Origin: Pseudonocardia sp. DSM 110487
Lineage (GTDB): Bacteria > Actinomycetota > Actinomycetes > Mycobacteriales > Pseudonocardiaceae
Assembly (NCBI RefSeq): GCF_019468565.1
Contig: NZ_CP080521.1
Span: 558,001-622,000, forward strand
Length of the DNA stretch: 64,000 nucleotides
Direction: 5' to 3'
Under the pieces are notes generated by a model, which was given only the letters and a program-made list of their open reading frames with translations, ran no database searches and was not told where the DNA came from. This document shows, piece by piece, positions 33,221-41,782 of the stretch. Numbering within the stretch: position 1 is the stretch's first letter; each line of letters starts with the position of its first letter. The position numbers were made by a program, and so were the translations under genes.

Positions 33221-34128
33221 CCGACCTCCGACCTTGCGGCCCGGCGTTCTGCCGGGGTTGAGGTTTCGACGGTAGAGCGAGCCGGTTCCCGGCCGTCACC
33301 GGGGCTCTGTCTGATTGCCGCCGCTTCGCTCGGGCGGGCGCCCGCGGCGGCGAGGGCCCAGCGGGCGATCCGCCTGGCGAGCTCTGGGGTGGTCCCGCTC
33401 TCCCCGTGCCCGTCACCCGGCTCGGTCCACGACTCGGCCTGCCCGCCCGACGCAGTCGCGAGCGCGCGTGCGTGCGCCGCGGAGAAATAGTGGTCGCCCG
33501 CGATGTGGACGAGCAGCAGCGGCACGTCGATGTCGGCGACCACCTCGACGGGAGAGGGCGGGACGACCTCCCATCCACCGTCGAGGCGCACGCCGATCGC
33601 CCGGGCGGCGAGCCTGCCGTGCGGCTGTTCGAGCAGCCAGTGCACCCGGCGCATGGCCGCGGTCTCGCGCGAGTACCAGCGGGCGGGTGAGCTCACGGCC
33701 ACCACAGCATCCGGCCGGTGGGCGCCTTTGCCTGCCTGGCGCAGTGCCACCGCGGCGCCGAGGGAGAACCCGATCGTGGCCACCCGCTCGTAGCCGAGGT
33801 CGCGTGCGACGGCCACCGCAGCGTCGAGATCGAGCGGCTCGCGGTCGCCGACCGTGTTGCGGCCTCCCGAGCGGCCGTGACCGCGCATGTCGAGGGCCAC
33901 GACGGGGGCCACGGCGGCGAGCGCGGCGAGCAGCTTGCGGGTGGTCGGATGCCCGACATGGTGGGTGAACGCGTGCGCGACGACCAGTCCGATAGCCTGC
34001 CCGCGCGCCTCCCGGGAGAGGTGCACGCCGGAGAGTTTGACCCCGTCGGCAGAGGTCGCCGTGACCGCAACCGGCGTGACCTGCGCCGCGCGACTCGTGT
34101 GATCGACCACCACCCGGTTATCCTGCAT
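33217..34128 (-). CDS. alpha/beta hydrolase
   Basis: A 303-residue serine hydrolase fold. The nucleophile elbow is IGFSLGAAVAL, with Ser flanked by G-x-S-x-G. The oxyanion-side HAFTHHVGHP and the conserved DMRGHGRSGG follow the usual layout, and GDGHGESG near the C-terminus supplies the catalytic His. The last ~45 residues are a charged, probably disordered tail that other members lack. No signal peptide is seen. Its 3' end overlaps lmeA by ATGA, so the two are coupled; a lipid substrate would fit but is not shown. Confidence 0.85.
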   Translation of the reverse strand: MQDNRVVVDHTSRAAQVTPVAVTATSADGVKLSGVHLSREARGQAIGLVVAHAFTHHVGHPTTRKLLAALAAVAPVVALDMRGHGRSGGRNTVGDREPLDLDAAVAVARDLGYERVATIGFSLGAAVALRQAGKGAHRPDAVVAVSSPARWYSRETAAMRRVHWLLEQPHGRLAARAIGVRLDGGWEVVPPSPVEVVADIDVPLLLVHIAGDHYFSAAHARALATASGGQAESWTEPGDGHGESGTTPELARRIARWALAAAGARPSEAAAIRQSPGDGREPARSTVETSTPAERRAARSEVG

Positions 34129-34253
34129 CGATCCGCGTGTGGTGTTCCCGCCGGGTCACGCGGATGTGAACGGTGCGTCAGCGCAGCCCGCCGTGCTCGG
34201 AGGAGGGGCCGCAGCGGGCGGCCCAACTCCCGGTGGGAGAGGAGGCACGCCAC

Positions 34254-35033
34254 GTGGAACTCCTATTGCTGACGGCCGACCCCGATCCCGGGTCCGTGCT
34301 GCCAGCTCTGACGCTGCTTCCACACGGGGTCCGCACGGCGGCTCCCGAGGTCGCGGCGCTGCTGGACGCCGGTCCGCACGACGCCGTCCTCGTCGACGCG
34401 CGCACCGACCTGGTCGCGGCGCGCAGCCTGTGCCGGCTGCTCGGCAGCACCGGCATGGACGTGCCCGTCATCGCGGTGCTCACCGAGGGCGGTTTGGTCG
34501 CCGTTTCCGGTGAGTGGGTCGTGGACGAGATCCTGCTGCCCACCACCGGTCCTGCCGAGGTGGACGCCCGGCTGCGGCTGCTGAAGTCGCGCCCCGGTGC
34601 CGACTCGGGCCGCGACGGCGGCGCGCTCGTGCTCGGCGAGCTCGTCATCGACGAGGCCACCTACGCCGCGCGGCTGCGTGGCAGGCTCCTCGAGCTCACC
34701 TACAAGGAGTTCGAGCTGCTCAAGTACCTCGCGCAGCACGCGGGCCGGGTGTTCACCCGCGCGCAGCTGCTGCAGGAGGTGTGGGGCTACGACTTCTTCG
34801 GCGGCACGCGCACGGTCGACGTCCACGTCCGGCGGCTGCGTGCCAAGCTCGGCCCCGAGCACGAGCAGATGATCGGCACCGTACGGAACGTGGGCTACAA
34901 GTTCGTCCGCCCCACCCGCGGCGGGCTGGGCGCGTCGCCGGTCGGGTTACTGGACGACGACGGCGGGCCCGGTGACGACGATGAAGGCGACCGGGTCCCG
35001 CGCCAGGTCTCCGAGGTCGCCGGCCGCTCCTGA
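34254..35033 (+). CDS. GlnR-like winged-helix response regulator
   Basis: A 259-residue OmpR/PhoB-type regulator. Residues ~1-110 are a receiver-like domain with an atypical acidic pocket (DAVLVDARTDLV). Residues ~135-225 are the winged helix, with LTYKEFELLKYLAQHAGRVF, LLQEVWGYDFFGGTRTVDVH and the final GTVRNVGYKFV. The Asp/Gly-rich tail is unusual. This is the Rv0818 (GlnR) position, next to mshD. GlnR orphan regulators control nitrogen genes without a partner kinase, and none is found here. GTG at 34254 follows GGAGG; the longer upstream frame lacks homology. Confidence 0.85.
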   Translation: MELLLLTADPDPGSVLPALTLLPHGVRTAAPEVAALLDAGPHDAVLVDARTDLVAARSLCRLLGSTGMDVPVIAVLTEGGLVAVSGEWVVDEILLPTTGPAEVDARLRLLKSRPGADSGRDGGALVLGELVIDEATYAARLRGRLLELTYKEFELLKYLAQHAGRVFTRAQLLQEVWGYDFFGGTRTVDVHVRRLRAKLGPEHEQMIGTVRNVGYKFVRPTRGGLGASPVGLLDDDGGPGDDDEGDRVPRQVSEVAGRS

Positions 35034-35062
35034 GGCCGCCGTCCGCGATAGGCGCTAACGTC

Positions 35063-35938
35063 GTGCGGGTGATCGAACTGTCGTGGCGGGCCGGGTTGGA
35101 CGAAGCGCTGGCCGGCGAGGTAAGGGCACTCGCCGCCGCGGCCACCACCGCCGACGGCGCCGAGCCCCTCGGCGAGCACGTGCTGATGCACCTCACCGAC
35201 GACGGCGCGGCGCACCTGCTCGCCCTCGACGACGGCGCGTTGCGCGGCGTGGCCCAGCTCGACACCGCCGACGGCGTCGCGGAGCTCGTGGTGCACCCCG
35301 ACCACCGGAGGACAGGGCTCGGCAGGCGGATCGTCGAGGAGGTGCTGGCCCGTGCGGGCGGCACGCTCCGCGTCTGGGCCCACGGGCAGCATCCGGGCGC
35401 GGTGGCACTGGCCGCCCGTCTCGGCTTCACCCCGGTTCGGGAGCTGTGGCAGATGCGGCGCAGCCTGCTCGACGGGTTGCCGGAGCCGCAGCTGCCCGCG
35501 GGTGTGCGGCTGCGCGCCTTCGTGCCGGGGCAGGACGACGATGAGTTCCTGCGGGTCAACAACGCCGCGTTCGACTGGCACCCGGAGCAGGGCGGCTGGG
35601 ACCGTGGCCAGCTGCGCCTGCGGGAGGCCGAGCCGTGGTTCGACCCGGCGGGTTTCCTACTGGCGGTCGACGAGGCGGACCGGCTGCTGGGGTTCCACTG
35701 GACCAAGGTGCACACCGAGCCCGAGTCGATCGGCGAGGTGTACGTGCTCGGCGTCGACCCGTCGGCGCAGGGCAAGCGGCTGGGTGCCGCGCTGACGCTC
35801 GCCGGTTTGCGCCATCTGCGCGAGCGCGGGCAGTCACGCGTGATGCTCTACACCGAGGCGGACAACGCTGCCGCTGTGAAGCTCTACGGCAGCCTGGGGT
35901 TCACCCGATGGCAGGCCGATGTTTCGTATCGGCGATGA
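35063..35938 (+). CDS. mshD: mycothiol synthase MshD
   Basis: A 291-residue tandem-GNAT acetyltransferase. The first domain has ELVVHPDHRRTGLGRRIVEE, and the second has YVLGVDPSAQGKRLGAALTL followed by MLYTEADNAAAVKLY, both acetyl-CoA-binding motifs. MshD acetylates the cysteine amine of Cys-GlcN-inositol, the last step to mycothiol, the main thiol of actinobacteria. Starts with GTG at 35063 or 35069; a TAACGT hexamer close upstream suggests a leaderless transcript. Its place after the GlnR-like gene matches Rv0819. Confidence 0.92.
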   Translation: MRVIELSWRAGLDEALAGEVRALAAAATTADGAEPLGEHVLMHLTDDGAAHLLALDDGALRGVAQLDTADGVAELVVHPDHRRTGLGRRIVEEVLARAGGTLRVWAHGQHPGAVALAARLGFTPVRELWQMRRSLLDGLPEPQLPAGVRLRAFVPGQDDDEFLRVNNAAFDWHPEQGGWDRGQLRLREAEPWFDPAGFLLAVDEADRLLGFHWTKVHTEPESIGEVYVLGVDPSAQGKRLGAALTLAGLRHLRERGQSRVMLYTEADNAAAVKLYGSLGFTRWQADVSYRR

Positions 35939-36051
35939 CGGCTGTTCACCCGTCGGCAACCACAGCGTTGCTGCAACTGATCACGTCGGCGCAGGTCACG
36001 GCAAGATCACGGTCCACGCTCCGTGAGTGCAATGCCTCACCCGGGGGACCT

Positions 36052-36074
36052 GTTCATCTTGCGTTCATCTGAAC
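36052..36074 (+). promoter_or_regulatory. PHO box upstream of pstS
   Basis: Two GTTCATC units at 36052-36058 and 36063-36069 are spaced 11 bases apart, matching the direct-repeat units bound by PhoP in actinomycetes. The half unit TGAAC follows. A TTACCT -10-like element lies near 36097. The operon it precedes, pstSCAB, is the classical PhoP target. Confidence 0.75.
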
Positions 36075-36172
36075 GGCGGGGCCCGTCCACCGGCCTTACC
36101 TAGCGTTCCCGGCGAGCGGCCCCCGAGCCGCCCGAGCCCGTTGCACGGGAACCCACGTACGGAGGAACACAG

Positions 36173-37294
36173 GTGAACACCCTGCGGCACGGCTCGCGTG
36201 CCCGACTCGCCGCGGTCGGCGTAGCCGCCAGCGGCGCTCTCCTACTCGCAGGCTGCGGCGCCGCCAACGAGGCCGCCGCCCCGCCGGCCGGTGGTGGCGC
36301 GCCTGCAGCGACCGACGTCTCCGGCACCATCTCCGGTGCCGGAGCCACCTCGCAGCAGGCCGGGATGGAGGCCTGGATCGCCGGCTTCAGCAGCGTCGCC
36401 CCCGACGCCACCGTGAACTACGACCCCACCGGTTCCGGTGCGGGCCGCACCCAGTTCACGGCGGGTGCGGTGCAGTTCGCGGGCAGCGATGCCGCCCTCG
36501 ACGAAGAGGAGCTTCCGGCGGCGCAGCAGGTCTGCGGCGGCCCGGACAACGTCATCCAGATGCCGCTGTACATCTCGCCGATCGCGGTGGTGTTCAATCT
36601 GGACGGCGTCGACAACCTCCAGCTGTCCGCCGGCACGATCGCGAAGATCTTCAACCGGCAGATCACCACCTGGAACGACCCGACGATCGCCGGTGAGAAC
36701 CCCGGCGCGCAGCTGCCAGCCACGCCGATCACCCCGGTGAACCGGTCGGACGAGTCGGGCACCACCGAGAACTTCACCGAGTACCTGGCCGAGGCGGCCG
36801 GCGCCGACTGGCCGCACGAGCCCGACGGCGTGTGGCCGGTCCAGGGCGGCGAGGCCGCGCAGGGCACCTCGGGCGTGGTCGGCGCGATCCAGGGTGGTCA
36901 GGGCACCATCGGCTACGCCGACCTCAGCCAGGCCGGTGACCTGGGCACGGTCGACGTGCTGGTGGGCAACGCCCACGTCAACCCGACGCCGGATGCCGCA
37001 GCGGCCGTTGTCGAGGCGTCTCCCCGTGTCGAGGGGCAGGGGCGGTACAACTTCGCCGTCGAGCTGAAGCGCGACACCCCCGGCGCCTACCCGGTGGTCC
37101 TGGTGTCCTACACGCTGGCCTGCACGCAGTACTCCGACCCGGCTCAGGCCGGCACGGTGAAGGCGTTCCTGAACTACATCGCCAGCGAGGCGGGACAGAC
37201 GGCGGCGAGCGAGAACGCCGGCAACGCGCCGATCTCCGACAGCCAGCGCAGCACGTTCCAGCCCGCGATCGATGCCATCGCCGCGGCGGGATGA
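36173..37294 (+). CDS. pstS: phosphate ABC transporter substrate-binding lipoprotein PstS
   Basis: A 373-residue phosphate-binding lipoprotein. The signal peptide ends in the lipobox LLLAGCGAA. Phosphate-site segments include SGAGATSQQAGMEAW, the FAGSDAAL turn and VNRSDESGTTENFTEYL, where Ser/Arg/Asp/Thr ligands are expected. It captures phosphate outside the membrane for PstC/PstA. GTG at 36173 follows GGAGGAACACAG. A PHO box lies 100 bases upstream, and a stem-loop follows the stop. Confidence 0.95.
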   Translation: MNTLRHGSRARLAAVGVAASGALLLAGCGAANEAAAPPAGGGAPAATDVSGTISGAGATSQQAGMEAWIAGFSSVAPDATVNYDPTGSGAGRTQFTAGAVQFAGSDAALDEEELPAAQQVCGGPDNVIQMPLYISPIAVVFNLDGVDNLQLSAGTIAKIFNRQITTWNDPTIAGENPGAQLPATPITPVNRSDESGTTENFTEYLAEAAGADWPHEPDGVWPVQGGEAAQGTSGVVGAIQGGQGTIGYADLSQAGDLGTVDVLVGNAHVNPTPDAAAAVVEASPRVEGQGRYNFAVELKRDTPGAYPVVLVSYTLACTQYSDPAQAGTVKAFLNYIASEAGQTAASENAGNAPISDSQRSTFQPAIDAIAAAG

Positions 37295-37320
37295 TTGAGC
37301 GCGACATCACGTAGCCGCGA

Positions 37321-37356
37321 GGCCCGGACGGTTGTCATCATGAAACCGTTCGGGCC
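37321..37356 (+). terminator. stem-loop between pstS and pstC
   Basis: GGCCCGgACGGTT (37321-37333) pairs with AACCGTtCGGGCC (37344-37356), a 13-bp stem with one mismatch and a 10-base loop. It lies 27 bases after the pstS stop. As with other binding-protein genes it probably reduces read-through into pstC or protects pstS mRNA. Confidence 0.7.
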
Positions 37357-37416
37357 TTCGGTCCGTGACCGTTCTGCGCGCTCGAACTTCCCCGGCGATC
37401 CGCCGGAAGGGATCAT

Positions 37417-38394
37417 GTGAGTACCGAAACCACCCCGGGCCCAGCGCCTGCCGTCGATCCGCAGCCGCCCGCCACCGCCGTCAAGCCCGTCGTGCAGCCC
37501 GGGGACCGCGTCTTCGCCGGCATGGCCAAGGGCGCGGGCATCCTCATCCTGGTCGTGCTGGCCGGTGTGGCGGCGTTCCTGCTCGTCGAATCGGTCCCGG
37601 CGCTCACCGCGCCCGCCGCCGACATCCCCGGCGGGGCCGGCTTCGCTGCCTACGTCGCACCGCTGATCTTCGGCACGCTGCTCGCCGCGGTCATCGCCCT
37701 GATCATCGCAACGCCGCTCGCGGTTGCGGTCGCCCTGTTCATCACCCACTACGCCCCGAGGCGGATCTCTCAGCCGCTGGGCTACGTCGTCGACCTGCTG
37801 GCCGCCGTCCCGAGCATCGTGTACGGGCTCTGGGGTGCCTGGACGCTGGCGCCGGCCTCCGTGGCGCTGATGCAGTGGCTGGAGGGCAACCTCGGCTTCA
37901 TCCCGCTCTTCGCCGGTCCGGTGTCCGCCACCGGGCGCACGATGCTGGTGGCGGGTGTCGTGCTGGCCGTCATGATCCTGCCGATCATCACGGCCGTCTC
38001 GCGCGAAGTCTTCCTGCAGACGCCGAGGCTTCACGAGGAAGCCGCGCTCGCGCTCGGCGCCACCCGCTGGGAGATGATTCGGATGGCGGTGCTGCCGTTC
38101 GGCAGGTCCGGGATCATCAGCGGCGCCATGCTGGGCCTCGGGCGCGCGCTCGGCGAGACGATGGCCGTCGCGATCGTGCTCTCGGTGTCCGGCGGGATCA
38201 CGTTCAACCTGATCAGCAACGGGAACCCGTCGACGATCGCGGCCAACATCGCTCTGCAGTTCCCCGAGGCAAGCGGGCTGGGCGTCAACGTCCTCATCGC
38301 GTCGGGGCTGGTGCTCTTCCTCATCACCCTCGCGGTGAACTCCATCGCGCGCTACATCATCAACCGACGCCGAGAGTTCTCGGGGGCCAACTGA
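37417..38394 (+). CDS. pstC: phosphate ABC transporter permease PstC
   Basis: A 325-residue inner-membrane permease with six hydrophobic segments after a Pro-rich cytoplasmic tail. The EAA loop that meets PstB is EEAALALGATRWEMIRMAV, followed by RALGETMAVAIV, both typical of PstC. It forms the phosphate channel with PstA. The stop codon shares a base with the pstA ATG (TGATG). Confidence 0.95.
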   Translation: MSTETTPGPAPAVDPQPPATAVKPVVQPGDRVFAGMAKGAGILILVVLAGVAAFLLVESVPALTAPAADIPGGAGFAAYVAPLIFGTLLAAVIALIIATPLAVAVALFITHYAPRRISQPLGYVVDLLAAVPSIVYGLWGAWTLAPASVALMQWLEGNLGFIPLFAGPVSATGRTMLVAGVVLAVMILPIITAVSREVFLQTPRLHEEAALALGATRWEMIRMAVLPFGRSGIISGAMLGLGRALGETMAVAIVLSVSGGITFNLISNGNPSTIAANIALQFPEASGLGVNVLIASGLVLFLITLAVNSIARYIINRRREFSGAN

Positions 38395-39479
38395 TGACCG
38401 TCGACACCAGCAAGCGCGAGCAGCGCACGAGCGCGCTCCCACCGCCATCGAGCGGGCTGGAGATCCAGGGGCAGCTACCTCGGTGGGCGGTCCCTGGCGG
38501 GCTTGCGGCATCCGCCGTGGTCATCGGGCTGCTGCTGGCCGTGGTCGGTTTCAGCATCGGGCTCTTCGTCGTCGGCACGGTTGTGCTCTTCGCGGTGGCC
38601 CTCTACGTCGCCTCGCGGCGGGTCGAGGGCCGGCGCAAGGCCACCGACCGGCTGGTCACCGTGATCGTCAGCAGTGCGTTCGGGCTCGCGGTGATCCCGC
38701 TGATCTCGGTGATCTTCACGGTCGTCTCCCAGGGCCTCGTCCGGTTCGACCCCGAGTTCTTCAGCTCGTCCATGCGTGGCGTGGTCGGCGAGGGCGGTGG
38801 CGCGTACCACGCCGTCATGGGCACGCTGATCATCACCGGGTTGGCGGCCGTGATGTCCATCCCGGTTGGCCTGCTCACAGCCATCTACCTGGTGGAGTAC
38901 GGCAAGGGCCGGCTGGCGCGCGCGATCACGTTCTTCGTCGACGTGATGACCGGCATCCCGTCGATCGTCGCCGGGCTCTTCGCGGTGGCGCTGTTCACCT
39001 ACCTGGTCGGTCCCGGCGCCCGGCTCGGATTCGCCGGTGCCGTGGCGCTGTCGGTGCTGATGATCCCGGTGGTGGTACGTGCCACCGAGGAGATGCTGAA
39101 GATCGTGCCGAACGAGCTTCGCGAGGCCGCGTTCGCGCTCGGCGTGCCGAAGTGGCGCACGATCCTCAAGGTCGTGATCCCGACGTCGATCGCCGGCATC
39201 GCGTCCGGGATCACGCTGGCCATCGCCCGCGTGATCGGCGAGACCGCGCCGCTGCTGGTCGCGGTCGGCCTCACCACAGCGCTCAACTTCAACCCGTTCG
39301 ACGGGCGGATGGCCACCCTTCCGGTGTTCGCCTACCTCTCGTACGCCACGCCCGGCGTACCGCGCGAGCCGTACCTGGAACGGGCCTGGACCGCGGCCCT
39401 CGTACTGATCATCATCGTCATGCTGTTGAACCTGCTGGCGCGACTCATCGCCCGCATGTTCGCCCCGAAGACCCGATAG
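38394..39479 (+). CDS. pstA: phosphate ABC transporter permease PstA
   Basis: A 361-residue permease. Two N-terminal spans (VVIGLLLAVVGFSIGLFVVG and onward) precede the binding-protein-dependent transport domain. FFVDVMTGIPSIVAGLFAV is the PstA signature, and REAAFALGVPKWRTILKVV is the EAA loop for PstB. The ATG at 38394 overlaps the pstC stop by one base. Slightly longer than most PstA proteins because of the extra N-terminal spans. Confidence 0.95.
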   Translation: MTVDTSKREQRTSALPPPSSGLEIQGQLPRWAVPGGLAASAVVIGLLLAVVGFSIGLFVVGTVVLFAVALYVASRRVEGRRKATDRLVTVIVSSAFGLAVIPLISVIFTVVSQGLVRFDPEFFSSSMRGVVGEGGGAYHAVMGTLIITGLAAVMSIPVGLLTAIYLVEYGKGRLARAITFFVDVMTGIPSIVAGLFAVALFTYLVGPGARLGFAGAVALSVLMIPVVVRATEEMLKIVPNELREAAFALGVPKWRTILKVVIPTSIAGIASGITLAIARVIGETAPLLVAVGLTTALNFNPFDGRMATLPVFAYLSYATPGVPREPYLERAWTAALVLIIIVMLLNLLARLIARMFAPKTR

Positions 39480-39489
39480 GAGCCCTGCG

Positions 39490-40269
39490 ATGGGCAAGGC
39501 GATCGAAGCCAAGGACCTGAACATCTACTACGGCTCGTTCCGCGCGGTCGAGGGCGTCAACATGTCCATCCGACCGAAGACGGTCACGGCGCTGATCGGG
39601 CCGTCCGGCTGCGGCAAGTCGACCTACCTGCGTGCGATCAACCGTATGCACGAGGTCATCCCCGGCGCGTACGTGGAAGGCCAGCTCGAACTCGACGGCA
39701 AGGACCTCTACGGCCCCGGGATCGACCCGGTGGGCGTGCGGCGTCAGATCGGCATGGTGTTCCAGCGGCCCAACCCGTTCCCCACGATGTCGATCTACGA
39801 CAACGTGATCGCGGGCCAGCGGCTGAACAGCAAGAAGCTACGGAAGGACGCCACCGACGAGCTCGTCGAGAGGTCGCTGCGCGGCGCCAACCTCTGGAAC
39901 GAGGTCAAGGACCGGCTCGAGAAGCCCGGTTCGGGCCTCTCGGGTGGACAGCAGCAGCGCCTGTGCATCGCACGGGCCATCGCCGTGCAGCCCGACGTGC
40001 TGCTGATGGACGAGCCGTGCTCGGCCCTCGACCCCATCTCCACGCTCGCGATCGAGGACCTGATCAACGAGCTGAAGATGGAGTACACGATCGTCATCGT
40101 CACGCACAACATGCAGCAGGCCGCGCGCGTGAGCGACTACACCGGCTTCTTCAACATCGAGGGCACCGGCAAGCCCGGCAAGCTCGTGGAGATGGACGAG
40201 ACCAAGACGATCTTCTCCCAGCCCAAGGAGAAGGCCACCGAGGACTACGTCTCGGGCCGCTTCGGCTGA
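39490..40269 (+). CDS. pstB: phosphate ABC transporter ATPase PstB
   Basis: A 259-residue ABC ATPase: Walker A GPSGCGKST, Q-loop in GMVFQRPNPFP, signature LSGGQQQR, Walker B VLLMDEP, and the switch His in VIVTHNMQQA. It powers PstSCA and takes part in signalling to the phosphate sensor. It begins ten bases after pstA with GGAG at the right distance. A strong bidirectional hairpin follows. In M. tuberculosis the gene at this place is phoT. Confidence 0.96.
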   Translation: MGKAIEAKDLNIYYGSFRAVEGVNMSIRPKTVTALIGPSGCGKSTYLRAINRMHEVIPGAYVEGQLELDGKDLYGPGIDPVGVRRQIGMVFQRPNPFPTMSIYDNVIAGQRLNSKKLRKDATDELVERSLRGANLWNEVKDRLEKPGSGLSGGQQQRLCIARAIAVQPDVLLMDEPCSALDPISTLAIEDLINELKMEYTIVIVTHNMQQAARVSDYTGFFNIEGTGKPGKLVEMDETKTIFSQPKEKATEDYVSGRFG

Positions 40270-40284
40270 TCGGCGGTCGTGAGC

Positions 40285-40312
40285 GGATACGCGCGCCATA
40301 GCGCGCGTATCC
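40285..40312. terminator. bidirectional hairpin between pstB and phoU
   Basis: GGATACGCGCGC (40285-40296) pairs perfectly with 40301-40312 around CATA, and an outer CGTGA/TCACG lengthens the stem. It lies between two converging genes, 15 bases from pstB and 8 from the phoU gene, so it can end both transcripts. Confidence 0.8.
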
Positions 40313-40320
40313 GTCACGAG

Positions 40321-40980
40321 TCAGATCGGGAGGGCGTCGGGCTCCTGGCCGGTCACGGCGTAGACCGTCTCCCGCGCCACGACCACCGCGTGGTCGGCGA
40401 ACCGTTCGTAGTACCGCGCCAGCAGCGTCACGTCGACGGCAGCGGGAATCCCGTGTGGCCAGTGCTCGTCCATGAGCACCTCCATCATCCCGTGGTGCAG
40501 CACGTCCATCGCGTCGTCGTCGGCGTCCAGTTCGGCCGCGAGTATCACGTTGCGGGTGCGCGCGACCTCCGCCGCCTTGAGCGCGAGCTGCACGGCGACT
40601 TTCCCCATCTCGGCGAACGCCGGTTGCACCTCGACCGGCAGCGCCGGGTTCGGGCAGCGCATCCGCACGACCTCGGCGATGTGCAGCGCCAGGTCGCCCA
40701 TGCGCTCGATGTCGCTGACGGCCCGGATGCTGGCCACCACGGCTCGCAGGTCGCCCGCGACGGGGCTGTGGAACAGCAGCGCGTCTCCCGCGAGGTCTTC
40801 CACCTGGGCGCGGAGCGCGTCGATCGCCGCGTCGCCTGCGATGACCTGCTCGGCCAGCCGTTCCCGGCATTCCAGCAGGGCGGTGGTGGCGCGGTTCAGC
40901 GCGCCGGCCGCGGCCGTGCACATCCGGCCGAGTAGTTCGGACAGCTCGGCCAGCTGTTGTGGCAACGGAGCGGGAGGCAC
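40321..40980 (-). CDS. phoU: PhoU-like phosphate-signalling regulator (copy 2)
   Basis: A 219-residue all-helical protein of two PhoU repeats. The metal-binding motifs are ISDIERMGDL-like (AVSDIERMGDLALHIAE) and YYERFADHAVVVA. PhoU links Pst transport to the phosphate sensor kinase and represses the Pho regulon when phosphate is plentiful. GTG at 40978-40980 is chosen because TAGGCT lies 7 bases before it with no ribosome site, a leaderless layout; the frame upstream is unrelated. The N-terminus (VPPAPLPQQLAELSELLG) differs from the copy at 41054. Confidence 0.88.
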   Translation of the reverse strand: MPPAPLPQQLAELSELLGRMCTAAAGALNRATTALLECRERLAEQVIAGDAAIDALRAQVEDLAGDALLFHSPVAGDLRAVVASIRAVSDIERMGDLALHIAEVVRMRCPNPALPVEVQPAFAEMGKVAVQLALKAAEVARTRNVILAAELDADDDAMDVLHHGMMEVLMDEHWPHGIPAAVDVTLLARYYERFADHAVVVARETVYAVTGQEPDALPI

Positions 40981-41053
40981 GCCGAAGAGCCTATGAAGTC
41001 GCCGACTCGATGGCAGCAGCGGCCGGGTGAATGACGCGTGACCAGTGGAACCA

Positions 41054-41710
41054 CTAGACAGTGAGCGGCCCCGGCATCTGGCCGGTGACGACGTAGACGA
41101 TCCGTCGCGCGACGGCCACGGCGTGGTCGGCGTAGCGCTCGTAGAAGCGGGCCAGGAGCGTGATGTCGACGGCCGGGCCGACACCGTGGCTCCAATTGCG
41201 GTCCATCAGCACCGAGAACATGTGCCGGTGGAGGTCGTCCATGGCGTCGTCGTCGGACTCCAGCTCCGCGGCGCGGGCGAGGTCGCGGGTGCGGATGACG
41301 TCGCCTGCCTTCAGCGCCAGCTCCACGCCGACCCTGCCCATCTCCGCGAAGTAGGGCGTCACCTCGGCGGGCAGCACGGGGTGCGGGTGGCGGCGGCGGG
41401 CGGCCTGAGCGACGTGGAGCGCGAGATCGCCCATCCGCTCGATGTCGCCGGCGCCGTGGATGGCCGACACCACGATCCGCAGGTCGGTGGCCACGGGCGC
41501 CTGCAGCGCCAGCAGTGCGAACGCCTTCTCCTCTGCGGATGCGCGGACCTCGTCGATGCGGATGTCCTCGGAGATCACCTCTTCGGCCAGCTGCAGGTCG
41601 ACTTCGAGGAGCGCCCGCGTGGCCTTACGCATCGCATCCGCCACCTGTGTGCACATGCCCGCCAGGGCACCCGCGAGATCATCGAGCTGCTCCTGATAGA
41701 CGTCGCGCAT
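41054..41710 (-). CDS. phoU: PhoU-like phosphate-signalling regulator (copy 1)
   Basis: A 218-residue PhoU with the standard start MRDVYQEQLDDLAGALAGM and both metal motifs (AGDIERMGDLALHVAQ and FYERYADHAVAVA). TACTCT lies 6 bases before the ATG without a ribosome site, so this too looks leaderless. It lies 73 bases upstream of the second phoU, on the same strand but with its own promoter-like element. M. tuberculosis likewise has two PhoU proteins (PhoY1, PhoY2), although not in tandem. Confidence 0.92.
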   Translation of the reverse strand: MRDVYQEQLDDLAGALAGMCTQVADAMRKATRALLEVDLQLAEEVISEDIRIDEVRASAEEKAFALLALQAPVATDLRIVVSAIHGAGDIERMGDLALHVAQAARRRHPHPVLPAEVTPYFAEMGRVGVELALKAGDVIRTRDLARAAELESDDDAMDDLHRHMFSVLMDRNWSHGVGPAVDITLLARFYERYADHAVAVARRIVYVVTGQMPGPLTV

Positions 41711-41782
41711 GTGCCAAGAGTAGTCGCGAACCGGACGAACAGCCGCGCGGGAGAGTGAACCCGCGGTGAACGTCGTGGGATC

